DNA from: Neisseria montereyensis
GTDB taxonomy: Bacteria; Pseudomonadota; Gammaproteobacteria; Burkholderiales; Neisseriaceae
DNA length: 64,000 nt
Direction of reading: 5' to 3'
Assembly: GCF_024834045.1 (NCBI RefSeq)
Contig: NZ_JANUXW010000005.1
Coordinates: 62,001-126,000 of the forward strand
Shown: positions 9,974 through 19,217 of the stretch, one piece after another
How positions within the stretch are numbered: position 1 is the stretch's first letter
How the letters are laid out: the number at the start of each line of letters is the position of its first letter
Position numbers and translations under genes: made by a program
Notes under the pieces: generated by a model
What the model saw: the letters and a program-made list of their open reading frames with translations, nothing else
The model's database searches: none
What the model was told of the DNA's origin: nothing

Positions 9974-12900
9974 TACACCGTCTCCGCAGCAAACATCAGG
10001 CGCAAGAATTCCGGCTCTATCGGGCGCAATTTTAGCGTTTGCAGATTACCGTCTTCTTCCGATTGCCAAGCCGTGGCAATATTGTGATCACCATTGATAT
10101 ACACCACATCATAGGCACGGCTACCCGGATGAATACTGAGACTATCCATCACCTTCTGAAGCGCTTCATAATCGATTTTTTCACAATCACGCCACAATAC
10201 TAATGTTTTTTCATCATTTTGCTGATTGGGTAGCTGCCCTTCTACCATAACGAAGCCGCGCGTATAACGCTGGTCATTGATCAGGCTAACTTTCAAACCG
10301 ATTAAATAATTAAAGGTTTCAACCAAATCGATGGTTTGCGGGGAAAATGCACCGGCCGAAGACGTGGCGATATTCATTTGATAATTAAAAGGCCGTCTGA
10401 AGTCATCGGTATTCAGTAAAGAGTCGCGGCTTTCCGTATCCAATAGATAATGCAGCAAATAATCGTTTTGCACCGCTGCGGGCAAATTGTCCAGCAAATC
10501 ACGGCGCTGCAATTGCAGGTTATTTAAGGTGTCTTCATAGCTTTCCAGACTCAGTACTTTAACCAATCCACTACCCTGATAATCAATAGATTTTGAAATG
10601 CCTGATTTTTCCCCAAAAATCGTTTTTTTGATACGTGTGATTAATACATCGCTGAAATAATTTCCTTGTTCTATCCCGATCCATTTTCTGCCAAGTTTCT
10701 GAGCAACACATGCCGTTGTGCCGCTACCCGTAAAATAGTCCATAACCAAATCATTTTTTTGAGTGGTCATTTCAATGATTCTTTTTAATAATTTTTCCGG
10801 CTTTTTACCATTATCAAAAGATATTCCTCCTTCTGACTTTGAGGCCTGTCCAATATCATCCCACACATCAGAGCCAAGTAACCCAAATGAGTTTTTACCA
10901 TTTTCTTGGACTATTCTTTCGGCCAAAGGAACACAAACTCCTCCTTGATAGATTAATTTTTGCACCCCATATTGATCAAAAAAAACCTCGACATCATTAG
11001 TCCCTTTACTTTTCTGAATAATTGCTTTGACTGCTTCACCGGCTTTATTGTTATTTTTTTCAATAGAATAAATATGCTTAGGGTTTTTTAACGCATATTC
11101 CACAAGAGATTTATCATCGTATTGGGATTTAAGATCAGAAATCATCCAAGAGCCATCTTCCTTTTGATAAATCTCCCACTTATAATTCATATTGTAATTA
11201 TCAGGCGTATAGAAAGGATAAAAACGAAAAGTTGGATTTTTAGAATAAAATTGTAAATATTCTTTTATTTTAAATAAACGCTCGCCTCTCTTAACATTAA
11301 TAGCATTAACTCCACTTTTACTCGAAGTAATTACAGAAATAGTTTCTCTATGATTATCTTCACCGAAAACGGAAACCATCATTTTATGTAAATTAGTATT
11401 TTCAATATCGCTAATTTGACAAAATAAAGCCGAATTATTATTCATTAAAGGATATGCTAATAAAATTCGGTCATACATCAAGCTCAACCAACTTGAATGT
11501 CGGTAACGGTCTTTATAGAAAAAGTCACCATTGCCTGTATTATAAGGCGGATCAATATAAATACATTTCACCTGCTCCCGATAGCGTTCCTGTAATAAGT
11601 TCAGAGCTTGAAAGTTATCCGAATGAATCAATAAACCATCGGTAGCGGCATCTAGGCCGTCTGAAGAATTATGGGTGCTTTCGGATAGTTCGGATAATAA
11701 TCGCGCTTGGAATTCGGCGGGATAAAGCGATGTATCGACAACCAAATGGGGATAGATTTGTGCGAATTGCACGCCATCTATATCCGCCGGCATTTGTACA
11801 GAGAATAAATCTTGCCACTGCGCCTGTTGTTTGCTGTTGTGCAATACATCTGCCAGCAAATCTTCAGGAATATAATCAAGGGTAATCAGGTAATGAATAC
11901 CGGTAACAAATTTCTTTTTCAGCCATAGTTTTTTCTGGAAATTTTCCAATTGGGCTAAAAAAGCAATAATGTTTTTGGCAATGGTGCGTAGGGTTTGAAT
12001 AAGATGTAGGCTGCTTTCAATTTGGGAGAAGTTCTCGGCATCTTGAATATCATTAAGCTTCATCACTTCGTTTTTAATATAAAAATCGAGCTCTTGGTTT
12101 AGGAAACCGCCCAAATCTTTATGAATGAAATAATCGGCGCTGTTTTTTTGCGTGTAGTCGGATAAATGTTTTTCCAGTAATGTTCGGTTGGGCGATTTTT
12201 CCGTAGGCGCCCGTTCACTTAAAGCCGCTCCCCAGCGTTCTTGAACAAGGGTATGGTTAAGAATCGCCGCAATCGCTTGTGCCGTTAAATCGGCTTGCTT
12301 GCTATTGTTTGCTGCTACTTTATATTCAAAACGTATTTCCAGCGTTTGCCCGTCGTCTGTTTCTTGAATGGGGAAAACGGTTTCCGTGGTGATATTGCCG
12401 GATTCATCTTCGTGTTCAATATCGTGCTGTTCTGCCAATACGAAAAAACGCTTGCCTTCGTTGTCTTTGCGATTGTCTTTGGCAGTATCTGCATCAATCA
12501 GGCGGAAAAATACTTGTCTGCCATCGGCCAGGGTAAAGCGATAGTTGCTGAAATTTTCTCCGGATTTGGTGTAATACTGATCTTTGTTGGCCCAATAGAG
12601 CATCACTTCTTCGCCGTTATAGGGAATGGCGTAGGTGTCGCCTTTATAGCGGCGTTGGCTGATAAAATCACCGGAATCGTAATATCGGGAAAAGAAAGTC
12701 AGCAAATGGTTATAAACGGCAGCTTCGTCAGCGGCGCTGCCGCGTACGGCATTTTGAATTTTGGCATTTAATTCTTGTACTTTGGCCGTAGATTCGGGGG
12801 CAACACCTAATGCTTCCGCTGATTTTTTTGCATCGGCAAGCTCATGCCGCCATTGCTCGAGTGAAGTGGCACTACGTTGGCTAAAAGCGGCTTTGATGGC

Positions 12901-13041
12901 ATCGGGTAGGGTATGATTTAAATAAGTTTCAATCTCGCGACTGCGGCTGTTGAGAATACGATAAATTCCAAAATCCAAATCAGGGCGGTCAATTTGAAAA
13001 ATTTCATAGAGCTTCTGAATCAGCTCGAATTGCTGTGACAT
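9973..13041 (-). CDS. mod: Long beta-class N6-adenine DNA methyltransferase (type III Mod-like)
   Basis: A 1022-residue methyltransferase. The catalytic DPPYNTG motif (about residues 496-502) precedes the AdoMet motif DYFTGSGTT (about 767), the beta-class order of type III Mod proteins. The roughly 480-residue N-terminal region is much longer than in classical Mod (about 650 residues in all), so this is a separate family branch. The stretch between the two motifs, where the target-recognition domain sits (about 10.6-11.5 kb), is more AT-rich than the flanks and lacks DUS, which suggests a swapped recognition domain. The ATG follows AAAGGA and a run of A. No phase-variable tandem repeat was found. 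It should protect host sites and, with the next gene, form the restriction complex. Confidence 0.9.
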
Positions 13042-13070
13042 TTTTTTCCTTTATAACTATTTATTAGATG

Positions 13071-13113
13071 ATAACAGTGTAGGAATTTAAAGTTTAATGG
13101 CCTACACTGTTAT
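13071..13113. repeat. Perfect 13-bp inverted repeat between the 202-aa gene and mod
   Basis: ATAACAGTGTAGG (13071-13083) and its exact complement (13101-13113) flank a 17-nt AT-rich loop. There is no T-tract after the stem in the minus direction, so it is not a classical terminator. It could be an operator for a dimeric regulator, an mRNA-stabilising hairpin before mod, or a mobile-element remnant. Confidence 0.75.
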
Positions 13114-13127
13114 TTGCCCACTAAAAC

Positions 13128-13724
13128 CTATTCGTCGAATCCATAAGAAAAAACAATTATTCCGGTACTGATCCTTTTTATTATTTTGATATCAAAAAGA
13201 ACAAATGAAGAAGAACCATCTGTATTATTTTTAACTGGGCATATCATCTTCTCCCTCTCTTCAATACAAACTTTAGAATCTAAAGACTCATCAATAATAA
13301 TCAACCCATTATCTATTGCTTCTTTTAAAGCATCTAAATCAATAACAGCCCACTTCTTGAATTCTGTATTCTGTTCCAGCTTATTTTTATTCCCATTCGT
13401 AATTCCATATAGTAAATATTTTGCTTCAATTTTGAAAAATTCCGAATAAACTCTATCCGCATGTGGATTTTCCTCTCTTTTGTATCTTAGGGTAAAATCA
13501 TTATAATTTGCGTATTTTTCCTCTCTAAATCTATATTGTATAGGTGCTTCATGGTCTAAATGATCAATAATTACAGCATCAATCCCCTTATGGATATCAA
13601 TATCATTCAACACATCTCTAGGTATCTTTTTCTCTTTCCAATTTACTTTATTATAAATAATATTTTTTGCTAATTTATTAAATACATAATCTGTAAAAAT
13701 CCTGTCATTGTGATAATTAGCCAT
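13128..13724 (-). CDS. Unknown protein, possible PD-(D/E)XK-like fold, in the restriction module
   Basis: A protein of 198 residues from the chosen start. I do not recognise a named family with certainty. HKGIDAVIIDHLDHEAPIQYRFRE resembles the D...(E/Q)xK/R core of nuclease-fold proteins, followed by NDFTLRYKR and a conserved-looking FFKIEAKYLLYGITN segment. It may be an inactive or divergent nuclease or a specificity factor. An upstream GTG (13736) is in frame, but GGAG sits properly only for the ATGs at 13727 and 13724. Composition is AT-rich with no DUS, unlike the helicase and restriction genes around it, so it may be a later arrival. Confidence 0.55.
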   Translation of the reverse strand: MANYHNDRIFTDYVFNKLAKNIIYNKVNWKEKKIPRDVLNDIDIHKGIDAVIIDHLDHEAPIQYRFREEKYANYNDFTLRYKREENPHADRVYSEFFKIEAKYLLYGITNGNKNKLEQNTEFKKWAVIDLDALKEAIDNGLIIIDESLDSKVCIEEREKMICPVKNNTDGSSSFVLFDIKIIKRISTGIIVFSYGFDE

Positions 13725-13788
13725 CATAATCTCCACGTTAGAAATTTTTCAAAAAATAAAACAAACATACTAAGAATATTTTTTTATC

Positions 13789-16677
13789 TCAACCCACCTC
13801 CCACTCAATCACAAACATTTCTTTTTCTTCCACTTGTTGTTGAAGCTGCGCTTCCAGTCGTTCAATCAGCTTGTTGCGCTGGTTTTCAATCTCATCTTGT
13901 TTATCAAATAATTCGCGGCGTTGTTTGCTGCGTTTGCTTTCCAGTTCGCGTTGTTTTTTCTGCCAGCTTAGTTTCTCTTCCAGTGTGGCGGCTGTGGTTG
14001 CCGTGCGCCGCACTTCTTTTATTTGCCGGTCGGTCTCTTTGATTTCCTGCTCTAAGCCGTATTTAAGGTCGTCGGCCCAGTCGTCCAGCTTTTGTACTTC
14101 TTGCTCGAAGTAGCCGAGATTGCGTTCACCGATGCTGTTGAGTAGGGCTTGGCGGCGCGTTTGGATATCGTCTTCTAAGGCCGTCTGAAGAGTGGGGCGG
14201 GTTATGTCGCTTTGGATGGTAGCAGGTAGGCGTAGAAGTTTTTCCGGATCGTCGTCGGCCAGAACCTGTCCGTCTGCGCTTATGCCGGCAATCAGGCAAT
14301 ATTCTTCGCGGTTGCCTAAGGCTTCTATAGTGAGCAATTTGACTATCAGTTGACCGCTTTGCCCGCGATAAGGTTCGAGCGTGCTGATTTTGCCGCCATA
14401 GGCGTTATAGTCGAATAGGAGTTTTTGCGGCGGGCAATCGCGGTTTTTGGCGCGTTCGAGAAGCTGTATGGCTAATGGGTGAGTAATGCGATAGAGATGG
14501 GCATCGCCATGACGGCGCGGCAGTTCGTAGCGGCCTGCGGGTATGGCTTCGCTACCGATGGGATGAATCGGTACGTTGTTGAGGGTAAAACCGTGTTCGT
14601 CGAATCGGGCATTTTCTCCTAATTCGTAGGCGGTTAGATCCAGTAGCATTTGTTCGTATTTATTGCGCGCGGTGTGGCTGTTTTGGGCATAAACGCGAAG
14701 TTTTTCTTGAACTTCTTCGTCAAAGTTTTCCAGCAGGGTTTGCCGGGTTTTCATCATGGCTTGGTCGATTTCGCCGGAAAGCTCTTGTTGTAAGGCTTCA
14801 AAACTGGCTTTGATTTCTTCCGGATAGCGGCAATTCCGGTAGATGTCGGCAATACGGCGTTCAAAATCCACGCCCGATCCAATTGCACCCAAGACTTCGT
14901 CGCTGGCGCCGAATACGCCTTCAAACAGCTGGAATTTTTCGGCTAGTAGTTCGTATACGCGGGCATCGGCTTCGTTATTGCGGTCAACAAAATTAACGAC
15001 AACCACGTCATGCCGTTGGCCGTAGCGATGGCAGCGGCCGATGCGCTGCTCGATACGTTGCGGGTTCCACGGTAGGTCGTAGTTAATTACCAAAGAACAG
15101 AATTGCAGGTTAATGCCTTCCGCGCCGGCTTCGGTCGCAATCATAATGGTGCCGCGTTCTTTGAAATGCTCGACCAGTGCGGCACGGGTATCGGCGGTTT
15201 TCGAGCCGGTGATTTTGTCGCTGCCTTGATGGCGTTGCAGCCAATCTTGATAAATCTTCTGAGCGCTGCTGTCGCTGTTGGTACCATTAAATAATACGAT
15301 GCCTTCGTTGTTTTCGCCGGCATAGGGGGTGTTTGCCAATAAGCTTTGCAGATATTCTTGGGTGCGTTTGGATTCGGTAAAAATAATGGCTTTTTGCTCG
15401 GCGCCCAAGCGCTTTAATTCACTGAAGGCACGTTCTAAAGCCGTTAGCAAGGCTTTGCCTTTGGCATCTTCACGAATACTAAATGCCAGCGTTTTAAATT
15501 GATTCAGCTCTTGGATTTCTGCCGCTATTGCTTGATATTCTTCCGCGCTGATCAGGTTTTTTTCATCTTCCGCTTCCTGCCATTCTTCGGCGGTTTCGTC
15601 CAAGCTTTCGTAATCTTCATCGAGATTTTCAACCAGATCAGGTATCGCTTGGCTATTATCCAAAACAGCTTGCAGGCGTTTGGACATGGTATCCAAAGCG
15701 CCGGCAATCGCATGGCTGCTGGATGCAAGCAGTTTCCACAAAACCAGTGATATCAATTGCCGTTGCCCTTCCGGTAGCGCCTGTAGATTCGGGCGACGCA
15801 GATAATCGCCCACTAAATCGGCTAATTGTTTTTCTTCAGCGGAAGGGGTGAATTCCTGAACAATGGCTTTGCGCGCAGTGTAGGCGACATAAGGCTGTAC
15901 TTGGCGGCGTAAGGTGCGTTTGCATACGGGGGAAAGGCGCTGGCGCAGTTGCTTTAATGTTTGCTCGGTTGCTTTGGCGCCGAATTGGCCTTTGAAGCTG
16001 TCTAAATCACCGAATACGCGCTCATCAATCATGCTTACCAAGCCATATAGCTCTAATAGTGAGTTTTGCAGCGGTGTGGCGGTAAGCAATACTTTGGAAT
16101 GCACATGGCTTAAAGCTTTGCGTAATGTTTTGGCAATAACATTGCCTTTTTTATAGACATTGCGCAGGCGGTGTGCTTCATCAAGCACCACTAAATCCCA
16201 TGCAACCGCTTTAAGATCTTCTTCTTTTGCTTTGGCGAATTGGTAAGAGCAGATAATCGGGCCGTTTTCATAAACAAAAGGGTTGCGGTGCTCTTGTTTG
16301 CGGATGGCGTTGTAGCTTTTCGCTTCTAAAATTATGCCTTGTAAACCGAATTTTTCCTGCAATTCTTGGTGCCACTGTTTACGCAAATTAGCCGGAACAA
16401 TAATCAGCATTTTGCGTTTGCGCTCGGCCCAGCGCTGCAATATCACCAGCCCCGCTTCAATGGTTTTTCCCAAACCGACTTCATCGGCCAAAATCACACC
16501 GCGCGATAATGGATTTTGGCAGGCAAATAGTGCGGCATCGACTTGATGCGGATTTAAATCCACTTGGGCATCCACTAAGGTGGTCGCCAGCGATTCTATA
16601 CTGCCGTCTGCCGTTCTGCGGGTGAGCATCCAAGCAAAATATTGGCTTTGTTGCGGGGTTAGTTTTTGTCGATACAT
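13789..16677 (-). CDS. SNF2-family helicase, DrmD/RapA-like
   Basis: A protein of about 962 residues. DEVGLGKT (Walker A, near residue 67) and VLDEAHRLRN (DEAH box) form the first RecA domain, and LPWNPQRIEQRIGRCHRYGQ is the SNF2-type motif VI of the second. The last 150 residues are a long charged coiled coil. SNF2 translocases of this build are part of DISARM (DrmD) and related systems, but no drmA, drmB or drmC is present here. I chose the ATG at 16677 because GGA lies 7 nt upstream; an ATG at 16689 lacks a ribosome site. It heads the inserted module, just downstream of the promoter that the CreR-like RNA appears to target. Confidence 0.85.
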   Translation of the reverse strand: MYRQKLTPQQSQYFAWMLTRRTADGSIESLATTLVDAQVDLNPHQVDAALFACQNPLSRGVILADEVGLGKTIEAGLVILQRWAERKRKMLIIVPANLRKQWHQELQEKFGLQGIILEAKSYNAIRKQEHRNPFVYENGPIICSYQFAKAKEEDLKAVAWDLVVLDEAHRLRNVYKKGNVIAKTLRKALSHVHSKVLLTATPLQNSLLELYGLVSMIDERVFGDLDSFKGQFGAKATEQTLKQLRQRLSPVCKRTLRRQVQPYVAYTARKAIVQEFTPSAEEKQLADLVGDYLRRPNLQALPEGQRQLISLVLWKLLASSSHAIAGALDTMSKRLQAVLDNSQAIPDLVENLDEDYESLDETAEEWQEAEDEKNLISAEEYQAIAAEIQELNQFKTLAFSIREDAKGKALLTALERAFSELKRLGAEQKAIIFTESKRTQEYLQSLLANTPYAGENNEGIVLFNGTNSDSSAQKIYQDWLQRHQGSDKITGSKTADTRAALVEHFKERGTIMIATEAGAEGINLQFCSLVINYDLPWNPQRIEQRIGRCHRYGQRHDVVVVNFVDRNNEADARVYELLAEKFQLFEGVFGASDEVLGAIGSGVDFERRIADIYRNCRYPEEIKASFEALQQELSGEIDQAMMKTRQTLLENFDEEVQEKLRVYAQNSHTARNKYEQMLLDLTAYELGENARFDEHGFTLNNVPIHPIGSEAIPAGRYELPRRHGDAHLYRITHPLAIQLLERAKNRDCPPQKLLFDYNAYGGKISTLEPYRGQSGQLIVKLLTIEALGNREEYCLIAGISADGQVLADDDPEKLLRLPATIQSDITRPTLQTALEDDIQTRRQALLNSIGERNLGYFEQEVQKLDDWADDLKYGLEQEIKETDRQIKEVRRTATTAATLEEKLSWQKKQRELESKRSKQRRELFDKQDEIENQRNKLIERLEAQLQQQVEEKEMFVIEWEVG

Positions 16678-16709
16678 ACATGATTCCATCTATGTTTTAA
16701 CAGGCTTGT

Positions 16710-16743
16710 ATGGTAGGGATATGTTACTACTTTGTCAATTATA
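16710..16743 (-). promoter_or_regulatory. Two overlapping promoter candidates for the helicase-mod-res-cas5 transcript
   Basis: On the minus strand, TTGACA (16733-16738) and TACCAT (16710-16715) are 17 bp apart. A second candidate has a perfect TATAAT -10 (16738-16743) with TTTAAA 17 bp upstream (16761-16766). The second lies under the CreR target and its PAM, and the -35 of the first lies just outside it. Either would start transcription shortly before the helicase gene. Confidence 0.65.
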
Positions 16744-16745
16744 AA

Positions 16746-16767
16746 TTCTAAAGATGATAATTTAAAA
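16746..16767 (+). promoter_or_regulatory. Predicted CreR/Cascade target site with TTC PAM
   Basis: TTC (16746-16748) is followed by TAAAGATGATAATTTAAAA. It matches the first 19 nt of the CreR spacer at positions 1-5, 7-11, 13-16 and 18-19. Mismatches are at 6, 12 and 17. Positions 6 and 12 are flipped out in type I Cascade and need not pair. TTC is the usual I-C PAM. Matching stops after position 19, which would favour binding without cutting. The full protospacer would run slightly into the cas3 stop region. Confidence 0.75.
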
Positions 16768-16774
16768 TTTCGTT

Positions 16775-19075
16775 TTAGATAACTGTACTCTCAGCCTGTA
16801 AAAATTCGGGATTATCCCAACTTAAGCCCGCTGTTTTGTCATATAAGCCATTATGTTCTATATCGCCTACTAAACTATAAAACTGCTGCCCAAACTGCTG
16901 TTCATTAATCGCTTCTATCCGCCCGGCTTGAAACAAGGCTTGCAAGGCTTTTTCGGGAATTTGTACGGTATAAGGTTGAAGCTTGCGCAGGAGTCCGCCT
17001 ACTTTTTCGGCATGGTGTAGTTGTTCGATTAGTGCTTCCGCTTCGGCATCGAACGGGATAATCAGCGGCAGCATATGGTTTTCAATCATACTGAATGATT
17101 TAGCGATGTCTTGGAATGGAAAATCTAGGTTGGCGGCTCTTTGGTGCGCATCCAGAATTTCTTTATGATCCAATTCGCGGCCTTTGTTTTCGTAAACTTC
17201 TTGAAAATAGGCTTGAATGGCTTGGGGCGATAATAAATCGTCGCTATGGCGGCGCACGATGGCGCGCATGGCGGCGGCTTGTTGTTCGAGTTCGGCGGGC
17301 GGTTTCCATTGTTCTTCTGGCTGAAATGCCCAGACGAAGCTGCTTTCAGACGGCCTTTTGCCTTCGCGGTTACAGCGGCCTGCGGCTTGTGCAATAGAAT
17401 CCAATCCGGCTTCGGCACGCATTACGCAGGGAAAATCGATATCGACGCCGGCTTCTACCAAAGAAGTGGCGATGACACGGCAAGGCTGGCCGGATTGCAG
17501 ATATTCACGGATTTTTTGCAAGGTTTGCGAACGGTGTTTGGCGCACATCAGTGTGGTGAGGTGAGAGGTGCCTGTTAGATGTTTGGCGCTTTCATAGAGG
17601 CTGCGGGCATGGCGGCGGTTGTTGACGATAATGAGGATTTGCTCGTGCTGGGTGAGTTTGTCGAGCAGGTCGGCATCGGTTTGGGTGCCGATATGTTGTA
17701 CGGTGGTGCGGCGCAGTTGCTCAAACAATACGGGCGGATTGGGCGCCAGTTCGCGTACGTTTTCAAAGCCGCGGTAAAAGCCGCTCTCGGCCTGTATGGC
17801 GGGCTGGGTAGCGGTACACATCACGACGGAACAATGATAATTGCGCGCCAGCTCTTTGATGGCCTGCATAATGGGTAGGAGTAGGTGCAGCGGCAGCATT
17901 TGCGCTTCGTCGAGAATAATCACGCTGCCGCTAATATTGTGTAGTTTGCGGCAACGAGAAGAGCGGTCGGCAAATAAAGATTCGAAAAATTGCACGGCAG
18001 TGGTAACGACAACGGGCATATCCCAATTTTCGGAAGCGCGTTTGAGTTTGTCGCGGCTGTCGTTGTCTTTCAGACGGCTGTCGTCAAAGTTGCTATGGTG
18101 TTCCAATACGGCGGCTTCGCCCAATTCGCCGAAAGCACTGCGGAACTCGGCGGCATTTTGCTCGATAATGCTGGTGAAAGGGATAACGTAAATCACCCGC
18201 CGCAGGCCGTGTTGTTTGGCGTGTTCGAGTGCGAATGCCATTGAAGTGAAGGTTTTGCCGCCACCGGTGGGCACGGTGAGGCTGAATAAGCCGGGGGCTT
18301 GTGCGGCTCGCGAAACGGCGTGATCAAGAATGGTATTGCGCAGGCGGTTTAGCCGGGCATGGCTTTGTTCGCTTTCACCGGCTTGTTGTGTGTTGGTATC
18401 GGGTTGTTTGAATCGGTTGGTAATATAGGCGTTAAATTGCTGTTGTAATGGTGCTAAATCGGGGGCGTTGCCGCGCAAAACGGGCTTGTTCTCAACTTGG
18501 GCATAAAAGGCTTCGGTGTCGAGAAAGTCGGCATCGACCAAGCAGGAATACAGCATGCGGATAAAGAAAGCAAAGGAAAATCCTTTGTGATGCGGATCTG
18601 CTTTAAGCGGTGGCGAGGGTATTTTTTCCGGCAGGCTGATTTCCTGTTGCCAAACCGTATCCAACACGGGAATATTATGTCGGCCTTTGCCGAACGGCAC
18701 GGCCAAACGTTGGCTTAATGTGCGGCGGTTATCCCCTTCGCCGTTGCCATTGGCCAAACCGGCATGATGGCCGGCAATGCAAAAGGCCATGAGTTTGCCA
18801 ATCATAGGCCAGCGTTCAAAAGCGATTTTTGCGCCTGCCGTGGCATGATCTACAGACGGCCCGCCGTGTAAGCGTTGATTAAATTCAGGGGTGTATTTGC
18901 CCAAATCATGTAGTTGACCGGTATAACGGGCGATTTCCTGCGCGCCAAAAAAAGAGGCAAACGCTGCCGCCATCTCTCCGACATTCAGAGCGTGGCTTTG
19001 CAGGGTTTGCCAATCTTGTTCCGGCCGGTTTTCGGCGGAATGGGCGTAATAGATACGCGGGGCTTGTGTATCCAA
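16775..19075 (-). CDS. cas3: CRISPR-associated helicase/nuclease Cas3 with N-terminal HD domain (type I-C)
   Basis: A 766-residue effector. The HD nuclease comes first: His28 in the opening helix and HDLGK at 56-60. The SF2 helicase follows, with VPTGGGKTF (Walker A, about 270) and ILDEAQML (DEAx box). It is recruited by Cascade and degrades target DNA. The start is a TTG, preceded by GGAG at 8 nt. In a standard I-C operon cas5 would follow at once; here the stop is followed by the CreR target, a promoter and the restriction module. Cas3 therefore has its own AT-rich promoter region (19076-19175) and is uncoupled from Cascade. Confidence 0.96.
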   Translation of the reverse strand: MDTQAPRIYYAHSAENRPEQDWQTLQSHALNVGEMAAAFASFFGAQEIARYTGQLHDLGKYTPEFNQRLHGGPSVDHATAGAKIAFERWPMIGKLMAFCIAGHHAGLANGNGEGDNRRTLSQRLAVPFGKGRHNIPVLDTVWQQEISLPEKIPSPPLKADPHHKGFSFAFFIRMLYSCLVDADFLDTEAFYAQVENKPVLRGNAPDLAPLQQQFNAYITNRFKQPDTNTQQAGESEQSHARLNRLRNTILDHAVSRAAQAPGLFSLTVPTGGGKTFTSMAFALEHAKQHGLRRVIYVIPFTSIIEQNAAEFRSAFGELGEAAVLEHHSNFDDSRLKDNDSRDKLKRASENWDMPVVVTTAVQFFESLFADRSSRCRKLHNISGSVIILDEAQMLPLHLLLPIMQAIKELARNYHCSVVMCTATQPAIQAESGFYRGFENVRELAPNPPVLFEQLRRTTVQHIGTQTDADLLDKLTQHEQILIIVNNRRHARSLYESAKHLTGTSHLTTLMCAKHRSQTLQKIREYLQSGQPCRVIATSLVEAGVDIDFPCVMRAEAGLDSIAQAAGRCNREGKRPSESSFVWAFQPEEQWKPPAELEQQAAAMRAIVRRHSDDLLSPQAIQAYFQEVYENKGRELDHKEILDAHQRAANLDFPFQDIAKSFSMIENHMLPLIIPFDAEAEALIEQLHHAEKVGGLLRKLQPYTVQIPEKALQALFQAGRIEAINEQQFGQQFYSLVGDIEHNGLYDKTAGLSWDNPEFLQAESTVI

Positions 19076-19175
19076 AACAGTTTCTCCAACTAATTCTTAT
19101 TATTTCTCTATTAATTATTTTTATATAAATTTATCACATTATAATTATATTGATTTCTTATGTACATATACTAAG

Positions 19176-19207
19176 AAGGCCGTCTGAAACTTTTTTCAGA
19201 CGGCCTT
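19176..19207. terminator. DUS inverted-repeat terminator between the tgpA operon and cas3
   Basis: A 14-bp stem made of two facing DUS (19176-19189 and 19194-19207) with a 4-nt loop. In the minus direction it follows tgpA and would stop read-through into the CRISPR locus. Confidence 0.8.
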
Positions 19208-19217
19208 TGTTTAAAGC

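Noticed and set aside
12295-12771. 158-codon plus-strand ORF
   Set aside because: It lies fully inside the mod gene on the opposite strand and is a coding shadow.
13084-13100. Second possible CreR target (TAAAGTT in the loop of the inverted repeat)
   Set aside because: Only seven bases match and the adjoining trinucleotide is ATT, not the I-C PAM.
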